Assembly: GCF_028823535.1 (NCBI RefSeq)
Contig: NZ_JAQIYM010000003.1
Coordinates: 124,001-188,000 of the forward strand
DNA from: Pseudomonas serbica
GTDB lineage: Bacteria > Pseudomonadota > Gammaproteobacteria > Pseudomonadales > Pseudomonadaceae
DNA: 64,000 nucleotides
Direction: 5' to 3'
The notes under the pieces: generated by a model
Databases searched by the model: none
Told to the model about the DNA's origin: nothing
The model's input: only the letters and a program-made list of their open reading frames with translations
Position numbers and translations under genes: made by a program
Part shown: in pieces, positions 54,934 to 63,209 of the stretch
Position numbering within the stretch: the first letter of the stretch is position 1
Layout: each line of letters opens with the position of its first letter

Positions 54934-55881
54934 TCACATCTGCCCCTCCGACAGCGGGTGCAAGCCGCGAAAAATCCCTGCCTCCTCCACCAGCCAGTCA
55001 TGCACCGCACGCACGCCCGGATGGCTCAATGCCCCCGGCGCATAGAGCACCATATAGCGCTTGTGATTGGGCACCGCCAGGCCGAACGGCACGATCAATG
55101 CGCCCCGTTCCAGCTCGTCGTTGAGCAGCGTTCGTCGCGCGATCGCCACGCCCATCCCGGCAATGGCCGCTTCGATGGTCAGGTGATTGCGATTGAAGGT
55201 ATGCCCGCGCCGCACATCCGCCCCCTCAAAGCCAATGGCATCGAGATAGAACTCCCACTCCGCATATTCGTAGCTGCCGCGCCAGGCGGTGATGTCATGC
55301 AACAGCGGAAAATGCAGCAGGTCCGCCGGGCCATGCAGCGGTGGGCGACCGCGCAACAGGCCGGGGGCACAGACCGGGAAAATCTGCTCGTCGAGCAGGG
55401 CTGTGGATAACAGGCCCGGGTAGCTGCCGTCGTTGAGGTCGATGGCCAGGTCGAAATCACCTTCATGCAACGGCACGCTGCTGTCCTCGGCCACCAGGCG
55501 CAGCTGAATGTCCGGAAACCGCTGCTGCAAGCGCGGCAGTCGCGGCGTGAGCCATTTGCTCAGGAAGGAAGGGATCGAACGCACTCGCAGCGTACCGCTG
55601 ATCATGCCCGCGTCGAGCCGGCGCAATTCCGCATCGATGCTGCCGTAGGCCTCGTTGACCGTAATGGCCAGGCGCTGGCCTTCGGCGCTCAGCTCCACGC
55701 CCCGGGCACGCCGGTGAAACAGACGAAAACCCAGGCGCTCCTCCAGTTGCCGAATCTGCTGGCTGACCGCCCCTGGGGTGATGTGCAGCTCTTCGGCGCA
55801 ACGGGTGAACGACAAGTGCCGTGCGGCACAGGAAAACACCTGCAGCCAAACGTATGTCTGGGCGTGTAATTGACGGCTCAT
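54934..55881 (-). CDS. LysR-family regulator (GcvA-like), divergent from the serine dehydratase gene
   Basis: A protein of 315 residues. The winged helix is SCAARHLSFTRCAEELHITPGAVSQQIRQLEERLGFRLFHRRARGVELSAEG, near residues 16-67. The effector-binding domain follows (ISGTLRVRSIPSFLSKWLTPRLPRL). The family resembles GcvA, which controls glycine/serine metabolism in enteric bacteria. The 135-base divergent gap to an L-serine ammonia-lyase gene strongly suggests that it regulates this gene, perhaps in response to serine or glycine (inferred). Confidence 0.93.
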   Translation of the reverse strand: MSRQLHAQTYVWLQVFSCAARHLSFTRCAEELHITPGAVSQQIRQLEERLGFRLFHRRARGVELSAEGQRLAITVNEAYGSIDAELRRLDAGMISGTLRVRSIPSFLSKWLTPRLPRLQQRFPDIQLRLVAEDSSVPLHEGDFDLAIDLNDGSYPGLLSTALLDEQIFPVCAPGLLRGRPPLHGPADLLHFPLLHDITAWRGSYEYAEWEFYLDAIGFEGADVRRGHTFNRNHLTIEAAIAGMGVAIARRTLLNDELERGALIVPFGLAVPNHKRYMVLYAPGALSHPGVRAVHDWLVEEAGIFRGLHPLSEGQM

Positions 55882-56016
55882 CGTTTAGTCCTGCTAAAGG
55901 CTCTCTTAGGAAGTTTCGTTGGTCACTCAAGACCGAGGCAGGCAGTATCGCTGAAATTGCGCTTGTCCTACAGAAATGGCAGCGATTCATCCTCCATTAC
56001 AGGAATAGGCTTTAGC

Positions 56017-57393
56017 ATGGCTATCAGTGTTTTCGATCTCTTCAAAGTCGGCATCGGCCCGTCCAGCTCCCATACCGTCGGTCCGATGCGGGCCGCGGCG
56101 ACCTTCGCCCAAGCGCTGGTCGATCAGGCTTTATTGAGCGATGTGCGGCGCGTGGAGATTCGCCTCTTCGGTTCCCTGTCGGCGACCGGCGTCGGTCACG
56201 CCACCGACCGCGCCTGTGTCATGGGCCTGATGGGCGAATGGCCGGACCGTATCGATCCCACCACCATCGACAGCCGCATCCACACCCTGCGGGAAACCGG
56301 CGAGCTGTCCCTGGCAGGCCAGGCGACTATCGCGTTCAACTGGTCCCGCGATCTGCTGCTGCTCGACGAGAGTCTGCCCTACCATCCCAATGCCATGTCC
56401 CTGACAGCGTTTGGAGAGACGGGCGAGCTGTTCGAGCAAACGTACTACTCGATCGGCGGCGGTTTCATCATCGAGGCAGCAGAGGCCGAATCCGGTGTGG
56501 CGCCTGCCAGCGACGTGGTGCTGCCGTACGACTTCTCCAGCGCCGCCGAACTGCTCAAGCTCTGCAACCAGCACGGCCTGCGGGTTGGCGAATTGATGAT
56601 GGCCAACGAACGGGCCTGGCGCAGTGACGAGGAGATCCGCCAGGGCCTGCTGCACATCTGGTCGGTGATGCGCGAATGCGTCGAGCAGGGGCTGGTGCAC
56701 GAAGGCATCCTCCCTGGCGGGCTGAATGTGCCGCGACGCGCGGCGAAATTGCACCGAAGCCTGTTGGAAATCGGCAAGCCGAACGTCATCACTTCGACCC
56801 TGTCGGCCATGGAATGGGTGAACCTGTTTGCCCTCGCCGTGAACGAAGAAAACGCCGCCGGTGGGCGCATGGTCACGGCGCCGACCAACGGAGCAGCGGG
56901 AATTATTCCGGCGGTCCTGCACTACTACATGAAGTTCAACCCTGACGCGTCGGACGATGACGTCGTGGCGTTCTTCCTGGGCGCTGCCGCCGTCGGCATT
57001 CTCTGCAAGAAAAACGCCTCGATCTCCGGCGCCGAAGTCGGCTGCCAGGGCGAGGTCGGCTCAGCCTGCGCCATGGCCGCCGCCGGTCTGGCAGAAGTGC
57101 TCGGCGCCACGCCGGAGCAACTGGAAAACGCCGCCGAAATCGGCCTGGAACACAACCTCGGCCTGACCTGCGACCCGGTCGGTGGGCTGGTCCAGGTGCC
57201 GTGCATCGAGCGCAACGCGATTGCCGCGGTCAAGGCCATCAACGCTACGCAGATGGCCCTGCGCGGCGATGGCAAACACTTCATTTCCCTGGATCGGGTA
57301 ATCCGCACCATGCGCGACACCGGCGCCGACATGCACGACAAGTACAAAGAGACATCACGTGGCGGCCTGGCCGTGAACTGGGTGGAATGCTGA
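56017..57393 (+). CDS. sdaA: L-serine ammonia-lyase (iron-sulfur type)
   Basis: A single-chain 458-residue enzyme that deaminates L-serine to pyruvate and ammonia in the cytoplasm. The N-terminal beta domain starts [30 protein letters not shown]. The alpha domain has cysteines for the [4Fe-4S] cluster in [17 protein letters not shown] and [18 protein letters not shown]. The ATG at 56017 begins at the conserved [15 protein letters not shown]; the longer upstream frame runs into the LysR gene. Pseudomonas has two such paralogues, so sdaA versus sdaB is not certain. Confidence 0.95.
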   Translation: MAISVFDLFKVGIGPSSSHTVGPMRAAATFAQALVDQALLSDVRRVEIRLFGSLSATGVGHATDRACVMGLMGEWPDRIDPTTIDSRIHTLRETGELSLAGQATIAFNWSRDLLLLDESLPYHPNAMSLTAFGETGELFEQTYYSIGGGFIIEAAEAESGVAPASDVVLPYDFSSAAELLKLCNQHGLRVGELMMANERAWRSDEEIRQGLLHIWSVMRECVEQGLVHEGILPGGLNVPRRAAKLHRSLLEIGKPNVITSTLSAMEWVNLFALAVNEENAAGGRMVTAPTNGAAGIIPAVLHYYMKFNPDASDDDVVAFFLGAAAVGILCKKNASISGAEVGCQGEVGSACAMAAAGLAEVLGATPEQLENAAEIGLEHNLGLTCDPVGGLVQVPCIERNAIAAVKAINATQMALRGDGKHFISLDRVIRTMRDTGADMHDKYKETSRGGLAVNWVEC

Positions 57394-57635
57394 CCGGTTT
57401 GGTGGCATGCGGGCAGACAGTGCCCTGAAACGGGCCGGCAACAACAAGGTGGGCCACAGTGCCCGCCTTGTTTATGCCGCGTTTGCTGTCCGACAATCTT
57501 TCGGCATGCCCCTTGCTATATCCCGCTTGGAACATTGATGGCGATATTGACGAGAATGGCCGATGGTCCGGCGTTGCGAACCAACCCGATCATGGCCGGT
57601 CAACAACTGCACGTTCAATCAAGCGGTGACGCATC

Positions 57636-57953
57636 ATGGACAACCCTTTTCAGCTCATTACCGATGCCTTTGCGGCGCACTATCAGATCAACCTGAGCAT
57701 TCAGGGTCTGGACGGCAGCATCATGCTGACCCTGTCCAACAGTGGCCGCGTAGTGGCAAAACGCATGATCAGTGCCGAACAACGCAACGATCCCCAACGC
57801 CTCAAACGCCTGGTGCAAAGCATTCAGTTCGGCATTGCCATCGAGCAGGGCCACAGCGCGGTGGCCATCCTCGAAGCCATGACCGATGGCGGCACGGGCC
57901 CTCTGCCACCCCCTCCTGTGAAAAACCGCCCGTGCCCGGCCATCAGGCTTTAA
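57636..57953 (+). CDS. DUF3509-like small protein
   Basis: A protein of 105 residues (MDNPFQLITDAFAAHYQINLSIQGLDGSIMLTLSNSGRVVAKRMIS...). It matches the shape of DUF3509, a Pseudomonas-restricted family of ~90-105 residues with a central LTLSNSGRVV and an Arg-rich C-terminal helix. The C-terminus here is Pro-rich (PLPPPPVKNRPCPAIRL). Function unknown. The last bases overlap the convergent psiE stop by four. Confidence 0.75.
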   Translation: MDNPFQLITDAFAAHYQINLSIQGLDGSIMLTLSNSGRVVAKRMISAEQRNDPQRLKRLVQSIQFGIAIEQGHSAVAILEAMTDGGTGPLPPPPVKNRPCPAIRL

Positions 57954-58450
57954 ATCTCGCCCTTCTCCACCTCCGGATGCTCACCCGAGCCCGCACCGGT
58001 CTTACGGTGCGGGTGCTCGATCTTCACCGACGGAAATTGCGATGAGGCATAGCGCACCACCAGGATCGCAAACGCCAGCAGCAGAATTCCGCCGCACAGG
58101 TAAATGATCCCCAGGTCCGGTGGATTGTGATGGGAAACATTGGAAATCAGCAGCCGCGTGAGCGCCGTGATGGCGACGTAGATCAGGAAACGCACCGGCA
58201 TGTGGTTGGTCTTGAAGTAAATCCCGACCATCGCCCCCAGTTCCAGATAGATGAACAGCAGCAGGATATCGTCGATCTTGATATGACCTTGCTCGAGCAT
58301 CCCGAGAAACTCCATCACCGCTGCCCACGCGGTCACCGCACCAATGGCAAACAACGCCAGGTAATGGAAGGTTTCGACGAACAGGTTCCCCAGCGACTCG
58401 GCCAGCTCATGGACATTCTGCCGCAGTTTTTCGGCCCAGTTGATTTTCAC
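57950..58450 (-). CDS. psiE: Phosphate-starvation-inducible protein PsiE
   Basis: An inner-membrane protein of 166 residues with four helices (VETFHYLALFAIGAVTAWAAVMEFLG, IDDILLLFIYLELGAMVGIYF, RFLIYVAITALTRLLIS, IIYLCGGILLLAFAILVVRYA). The blocks FIYLELGAMVGIYF and RFLIYVAITALTRLLI are diagnostic. It is induced by phosphate starvation in E. coli; no Pho box was identified in the short upstream region. The soluble C-terminus (KIEHPHRKTGAGSGEHPE) is polar. Confidence 0.92.
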   Translation of the reverse strand: MKINWAEKLRQNVHELAESLGNLFVETFHYLALFAIGAVTAWAAVMEFLGMLEQGHIKIDDILLLFIYLELGAMVGIYFKTNHMPVRFLIYVAITALTRLLISNVSHHNPPDLGIIYLCGGILLLAFAILVVRYASSQFPSVKIEHPHRKTGAGSGEHPEVEKGEI

Positions 58451-58668
58451 GATGATGCTTCCTTAGGTCGGCTCGACCGGATAATGCAGGTTGGACGTGA
58501 CGTTTGTTCTGCATGCAGAAACAAGGCCACGATCATGATGGCGAGCCGCCGTAGATTCTGCTCCGTGGCGTTTGGTCGCAGCTACCTTTAGCTGAGGCCT
58601 GACAAATCCCGAAACCGGCCTACATTAAAAAGCCACTACCCAAACCCCGGGGATTCGCTTATCCTTTG

Positions 58669-58684
58669 CTGTATATAGATACAG
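58669..58684 (+). promoter_or_regulatory. LexA (SOS) box upstream of yebG
   Basis: CTGTATATAGATACAG keeps both invariant half-sites (CTGT-N8-ACAG) of the LexA consensus CTGTATATAWAWACAG, with one internal mismatch, 45 bases before the yebG start. It strongly predicts SOS control. Confidence 0.9.
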
Positions 58685-58728
58685 TAGTCGAATCAGACTG
58701 ACCAATGTGAAGGCATGTGAGGTGGTGA

Positions 58729-59103
58729 ATGGCCGTCGAAGTGGTATACCGCAGCAGCCGAGATCTGGAGCGCTTGTTCATGGATAAAGCCGAAGCTGAC
58801 CGTCATGACAAGATGCTCGAACTGGCCGAGTTGCTGGCTGAAGTGTTGCAAAAAGCTGTTCCGTCCCTGACCGAACAGCAAGTGGAAGAAGCCGGGATCT
58901 ACATGGCGAAGAACCGCGATGTGTTCGCCAAGGCATTCAAGAGCCAGCCGGACGCCTTGTCCGAACTGCTCACAGCGCCAGCGGAAGTCGAAGAGCCGGT
59001 GAAAGCACCTGCAGCTGTTGAAACGCCTGCGGCCAATAAAGAGCAAAGCGCAGAACCGGTTGCCCCGCCCAAGCCTGCCAAGGCTGCGAAAACAGCGAAG
59101 TAA
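58729..59103 (+). CDS. yebG: SOS-induced YebG-family protein
   Basis: A protein of 124 residues. The N-terminal ~75 residues (MAVEVVYRSSRDLERLFMDKAEADRHDKMLELAELLAEVLQK, then LTEQQVEEAGIYMAKNRDVFAKAFK) match YebG, a DNA-damage-inducible protein of unknown biochemical role. The C-terminal ~45 residues are Ala/Pro/Lys/Glu-rich low complexity (EEPVKAPAAVETPAAN...), longer than in E. coli YebG. The LexA box directly upstream supports the assignment. Confidence 0.93.
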   Translation: MAVEVVYRSSRDLERLFMDKAEADRHDKMLELAELLAEVLQKAVPSLTEQQVEEAGIYMAKNRDVFAKAFKSQPDALSELLTAPAEVEEPVKAPAAVETPAANKEQSAEPVAPPKPAKAAKTAK

Positions 59104-59121
59104 GCGGCGCCAGAATTGAAT

Positions 59122-59155
59122 AGGCCCTGAGTCCGATGGACACAGGGCCTTTTTC
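59122..59155 (+). terminator. Terminator after yebG
   Basis: Stem AGGCCCTG/CAGGGCCT with further partial pairing inside, followed by five T, 18 bases after the yebG stop. Confidence 0.85.
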
Positions 59156-59165
59156 ATTTGTGAAA

Positions 59166-59217
59166 ATCAAAAGATCGCAGCCTTTGTAGGCGCTGCCGCA
59201 GGCTGCGATCTTTTGAT
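59166..59217. repeat. Inverted repeat of the GATCGCAGCC family
   Basis: Arms ATCAAAAGATCGCAGCC and its exact complement (17 bp) around an 18-base spacer with GCTGCCGCAGG. It is a different repeat family from the REPINs and lies between yebG and the dehydrogenase. Confidence 0.85.
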
Positions 59218-59220
59218 CGT

Positions 59221-60240
59221 CTATCGGTAAAGCACTTTCTCCGCCAGCTCGTCCGCCACTCGGGCCGGTGAGCGTTTTTCCGCCTGGGCATGGGCGAAGA
59301 CTTCGGTGAGGCGCGAGCTGATTTTCGACAGGTGCGCAGTGATGGTCCCCAGCTCTTCGCCACGATGCTTGAGCGAAACATAGATCAATCCACCGGCATT
59401 GATCACGTAATCCGGCGCATACAGAATGCCCCGTCGTTCGAGCTGATCGGCGACGTCCAGATGGGTCAGCTGGTTGTTCGCCGACCCGGCCACTGCCGAG
59501 CAGCGTAGTTGCGTTACGCTGTGGCTGTTCAGCACCCCGCCCAGACCGCACGGCGCAAGAATGTCGCAAGGCGTGCTGAGCAACGCGTCGTTGGCAATCG
59601 GATGGGCGCCGAGCTGCTCCATCGCGAGCTGGACCTTGCCGTGGTCGATGTCGCTGACCAGCAGCTCGGCACCGGCGGCGTGCAGCTGTTCGGCCAGGGC
59701 AAAACCGACGTTGCCCAGGCCTTGAATGGCGACGCGCAAGCCTTCGAGGTTATCGCTGCCCAACCGGGCCATCGCCGTGGCACGAATTCCGGTAAACACG
59801 CCCATCGCCGCGTGAGGCGCAGGATCGCCCGCCGACGTGGTGCTGGTGACGTGCTGGGTCTGTTGGGCGATGCAATCCATGTCCGCCACCGAGGTGCCAC
59901 TGTCGATGGCGGTGATGTAGCGCCCGTCGAGCTGATTGATACAGCGTCCGAAAGCTTCAAACAGCGCAGCGCGATTGGCCACGTGGACGGGGCGAATGAT
60001 CACCGCCACACCGCCGCCCTGGGCCAGGCCGGCCAAGGCCGCTTTGTAGCTCATGCCTTGGGCAAGGCGCACCGCATCCTCGACGGCCGACTCGTCGCTC
60101 GGATACGCCAGGTAACGGCAACCGCCCAGAGCAGGCCCCAAACGGCTGTTATGAATGGCAATGACCGCCTTCAACCCTGTGGCCGGGTCGACGCTCAGAT
60201 GCAGCGATTCAAGGCGAGTGCTTTGCATGAGAGCGAACAT
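59221..60240 (-). CDS. Leu/Phe/Val dehydrogenase family protein with altered catalytic lysine
   Basis: A protein of 339 residues of the Glu/Leu/Phe/Val dehydrogenase family, which oxidatively deaminates branched or aromatic amino acids with NAD+. N-terminal substrate domain: HNSRLGPALGGCRYL, GMSYKAALAGLAQGGGVAVIIRP. The NAD domain has VAIQGLGNVGFALAEQL. Relatives have GGGKAVI, with the lysine (Lys78 in Rhodococcus phenylalanine dehydrogenase) as catalytic base; here residue 78 is Val. Lys66 (MSYK) and the Asp of AIDSG (~113) remain. The codon is GTG, and a Lys codon would need two base changes. The protein may be inactive or changed in activity. It is divergent from the SirB1-like gene. Confidence 0.9.
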   Translation of the reverse strand: MFALMQSTRLESLHLSVDPATGLKAVIAIHNSRLGPALGGCRYLAYPSDESAVEDAVRLAQGMSYKAALAGLAQGGGVAVIIRPVHVANRAALFEAFGRCINQLDGRYITAIDSGTSVADMDCIAQQTQHVTSTTSAGDPAPHAAMGVFTGIRATAMARLGSDNLEGLRVAIQGLGNVGFALAEQLHAAGAELLVSDIDHGKVQLAMEQLGAHPIANDALLSTPCDILAPCGLGGVLNSHSVTQLRCSAVAGSANNQLTHLDVADQLERRGILYAPDYVINAGGLIYVSLKHRGEELGTITAHLSKISSRLTEVFAHAQAEKRSPARVADELAEKVLYR

Positions 60241-60422
60241 CGTAGGGCTCCCGAATCACTTCTTGTAGTCGCCAGTATAGGCTTGCGCCCAAAAATTGCA
60301 GAAGCGCACCGGAATAAGCAACGGCGCCATAAAAGCTTTAGGAAATAACCGCAATTGCTCCCGTGCGGTACTGGACGGATGGCAAAGACCGGTCTAAAAC
60401 GAGGCATAGCCCGGAGATTCCG

Positions 60423-61226
60423 ATGACGCCGCGCCAATCGTTTTTCGCCTGCCTGCAACGATCACCGCCTGCGCTGTTCGAGGCGGCGCTGTGGATTGCC
60501 GTCGAACACGACAAGCAGGTAAACCCCGAAGCGGTAATGGCGGACTTCAAGGAGCTGCAACAGCGGATCAGTGGTGGTTTGCCGATGCTGCCCGTGAGCG
60601 AGTTGGCGCAACCGTTGCTCAGGCGCATGGTCGAGCTGGGGTTCGCCCAGGACGACTTCGCCCCCTTGCGACCGCAAGTGGCATTGCTCGATAAAGTCCT
60701 GGAACATCGCCGCGGGCAGCCGCTGTCACTGGGGCTGATAGCCTTGGAACTAGCCCGAGGCCTGGAGATTCCCCTGGTCGGTGTCAACTTCCCGGGGCAT
60801 TTCCTGCTGCGGGTGCCAGGCGCCGATCATCTGCTCGACCCTTGCGGTGGCCGGCGCCTGTACCCCAATGATTGTCGGGAGTTGCTGCATCGCCAGTACG
60901 GCCCGAACATGAAGCTCAATGCTGAACACCTGGTCACCGCCGATCCGGCGCAAATGCTCCAACGCCTGTCACGCAACCTGCGCCAGCTGCATCTTTCCCA
61001 CGACGATTACATTGGCGCGCTGATCGACGCCGAACGCGTGCTGGAACTGGGCAATGCCAGCGCCTCCGACTATCTGGCCCGGGCCAGCCTTTACCAACGG
61101 CTGGACTGCCCGAATGCCGAACGCTTCGACCTGGAGCATGCCCTGCTGCTCAGCGACGATCCGATCCAGCGGATTCGCCTGACTGAGCGGCTGGGGCATT
61201 TGCCGCCCAATTCCATCGTTCATTGA
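60423..61226 (+). CDS. SirB1-family transglutaminase-like/TPR protein
   Basis: A protein of 267 residues. The N-terminal transglutaminase-like region (QSFFACLQRSPPALFEAALWIAVEH ... LGLIALELARGLEIPLVGVNFPGHFLLRV) matches SirB1, followed by a C-terminal TPR-like region (DAERVLELGNASASDYLARASLYQRLDCPNAERFDLEHALLLS). The classical transglutaminase catalytic Cys is not obvious. Function unknown; the E. coli homologue lies in the prfA/prmC neighbourhood. I took the ATG at 60423 because the family begins MTPRQ..F; the longer frame is non-coding. Confidence 0.88.
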   Translation: MTPRQSFFACLQRSPPALFEAALWIAVEHDKQVNPEAVMADFKELQQRISGGLPMLPVSELAQPLLRRMVELGFAQDDFAPLRPQVALLDKVLEHRRGQPLSLGLIALELARGLEIPLVGVNFPGHFLLRVPGADHLLDPCGGRRLYPNDCRELLHRQYGPNMKLNAEHLVTADPAQMLQRLSRNLRQLHLSHDDYIGALIDAERVLELGNASASDYLARASLYQRLDCPNAERFDLEHALLLSDDPIQRIRLTERLGHLPPNSIVH

Positions 61227-61228
61227 CA

Positions 61229-61248
61229 GCAAAAAGATCGCAGCCTGC
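61229..61248. repeat. Half copy of the GATCGCAGCC repeat
   Basis: AAAAAGATCGCAGCCTGCTG matches one arm of the repeat at 59166-59217 but has no inverted partner. It sits in the short convergent gap before maiA. Confidence 0.6.
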
Positions 61249-61253
61249 TGTTA

Positions 61254-61889
61254 TCAAGGTGTGTCTGGCTGATTCGCCGGATGCGCCTTGATGAATGCCG
61301 GATGCGCCGCCGCCAACGCCGCCACCCGACGAATCCGCGGATACGCCTCAAGGGAGATACTGAAACGCTCAGCCGCGTACAACTGCGGAATCAGGTAGAC
61401 ATCCGCCAAACCTGGCTCAGGCCCGAAGCAATAACCCTCATCCCCAATCAACTGTTCCACGGTCGCCAGGCCCTGGCTGATCCAGTGCCCGATCCACTCC
61501 ATGACCTGCGGTTCATCGTGACCCAGCTGGCGCAACCGGTTGAGCACGCTGACGTTGTGCAGCGGATGCACATCGCAGCCAATCACCGCCGCCACACCGC
61601 GCTCACGGGCGCGAGCAGCGAGGTCCCTGGAAAGCAGCGGCACCTGTGGATAACGCTCCTCCAGGTATTCGATGATCGCCGGTGACTGAATCAACAGCTC
61701 GCCTTCATCGGTGCGCAAGGCCGGCACACGACCTTGCGGGTTGATGGCCAGATAGGGCGGCTGCCGATGCTCGCCACCTTGCGCCGCGATCAAGTTGACC
61801 GGCAGCGCCTGGTAATCCAGCCCCTTCAACGCCAATGCAATCCGCACCCGATAGGACGAGGTCGAGCGGTAATAGGTATAGAGCTCCAT
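61254..61889 (-). CDS. maiA: Maleylacetoacetate isomerase
   Basis: A zeta-class glutathione transferase of 211 residues that isomerises maleylacetoacetate to fumarylacetoacetate in tyrosine/homogentisate breakdown. The N-terminal thioredoxin-fold domain has the signature YYRSTSSYRVRIALALKG (residues ~6-23), with the SSxRVR active site; QSPAIIEYLEERYP follows, and the all-helical C-terminal domain. It is the third gene of hmgA-fahA-maiA, 12 bases after fahA. Confidence 0.96.
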   Translation of the reverse strand: MELYTYYRSTSSYRVRIALALKGLDYQALPVNLIAAQGGEHRQPPYLAINPQGRVPALRTDEGELLIQSPAIIEYLEERYPQVPLLSRDLAARARERGVAAVIGCDVHPLHNVSVLNRLRQLGHDEPQVMEWIGHWISQGLATVEQLIGDEGYCFGPEPGLADVYLIPQLYAAERFSISLEAYPRIRRVAALAAAHPAFIKAHPANQPDTP

Positions 61890-61901
61890 GACCTGCTCCT
61901 C

Positions 61902-63206
61902 TTAACGCGCCGGCACGACTTTGCCGCGGCATTCACCGAAACCGATGGACGCAAACCCTTCGCGGCTGCAACGGCCACGCAGGATGATTTCATCGCCATC
62001 CTCGAGGAATTTGCGCACCTCGCCCGATGCCAGTTCGATCGGCTTCTTACCGCCCTCGGTGATCTCCAGCAGACTGCCGAACTGACCGCTTTCCGGGCCC
62101 GACAAGGTGCCTGAACCGAACAGGTCGCCGGCCTGCAACTGGCAGCCATTGACGCTGTGGTGCGCGACCATTTGCGCCACGGTCCAGTACATGTGTTTCG
62201 AGTTGCTCAGGGTCAGGCGATGGGCAGGCAGGTTCTGTTCGCGCATCGCTTCGGTCAGCAAGAGCACTTCCAGCTCGATGTCAAAAGCACCGGCGGCCTG
62301 ATCACGCTTATCAAACAGGTACGGCAGCGGCTGCGGATCGCCTTGCGGGCGGGCAGGCTGGGCGCGGCGGAACGGCTCCAGCGCTTCGGCGGTCACGACC
62401 CACGGTGAAATGCTGGTGATGAAGCTCTTCGACAGGAACGGCCCCAGCGGCTGGTATTCCCAGGCCTGGATGTCGCGCGCCGACCAGTCGTTGAGCAGGC
62501 AGAAACCGGCGATGTGATCGGCGGCGTCGCCGATGGCGATGGCGTCGCCCATGTCATTGCCCTGGCCGATCCAGATGCCCAGTTCCAGTTCATAGTCCAG
62601 GCGTGCGCACGGACCAAACGTCGGCTCGGTCTGGCCGGCCGGCAGTGTCTGGCCTTTCGGACGGCGCACGTCGGTGCCCGACGGGCGAATGGTGGAGGCG
62701 CGGCCGTGGTAGCCGATAGGCACGTACTTGTAGTTTGGCAGCAACGGATTGTCCGGGCGGAACAGTTTGCCCACGTTCTGGGCGTGCTCGATGCCGACGT
62801 AGAAGTCGGTGTAGTCGTTGATTTTCGCTGGCAGGTGCATCTGGCAATTCGCGGCCAGCGGGAGCAGTTTTGCACCCTGGGCTTCGATCTTGCCATGCAG
62901 GGTGCTGCCCTCCTTGAGCAGTTCGATCAAACGCTCACGCAAGGCCACCCGAGCCTCGCGGCCCAGTTCGAAGAAGGCATTCAACTGACCACCACGGGTG
63001 GCTTCGACGGCGGCTTTTGCCGCGCCCTCGAACAGGCCGGCCTCGAGCGCCGCTTGCAGGTCGAAGATATGGTCGCCGATGGCCACGCCACTGCGCGGCG
63101 CTGAACCCTGCACGCTGAACACGCCCAATGGCAGGTTCTGCAGCGGAAAATCCGCATGATCGTTGGCCGAAGCAACCCAGCTGCGAGTGATGGAAGTTTG
63201 CGTCAT
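61902..63206 (-). CDS. fahA: Fumarylacetoacetase
   Basis: A protein of 434 residues, the usual length, that hydrolyses fumarylacetoacetate to fumarate and acetoacetate. The N-terminal SH3-like domain (FPLQNLPLGVFSVQGSAPRSGVAIGD) is followed by the FAA hydrolase core: KINDYTDFYVGIEHAQNVGKLFRPDNPLLPNYKYVPIGYHGRASTI (active-site His/Glu/Asp region) and LDYELELGIWIGQGNDMG (metal ligands). Its start is 3 bases after the hmgA stop. Confidence 0.97.
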   Translation of the reverse strand: MTQTSITRSWVASANDHADFPLQNLPLGVFSVQGSAPRSGVAIGDHIFDLQAALEAGLFEGAAKAAVEATRGGQLNAFFELGREARVALRERLIELLKEGSTLHGKIEAQGAKLLPLAANCQMHLPAKINDYTDFYVGIEHAQNVGKLFRPDNPLLPNYKYVPIGYHGRASTIRPSGTDVRRPKGQTLPAGQTEPTFGPCARLDYELELGIWIGQGNDMGDAIAIGDAADHIAGFCLLNDWSARDIQAWEYQPLGPFLSKSFITSISPWVVTAEALEPFRRAQPARPQGDPQPLPYLFDKRDQAAGAFDIELEVLLLTEAMREQNLPAHRLTLSNSKHMYWTVAQMVAHHSVNGCQLQAGDLFGSGTLSGPESGQFGSLLEITEGGKKPIELASGEVRKFLEDGDEIILRGRCSREGFASIGFGECRGKVVPAR

Positions 63207-63209
63207 GGG

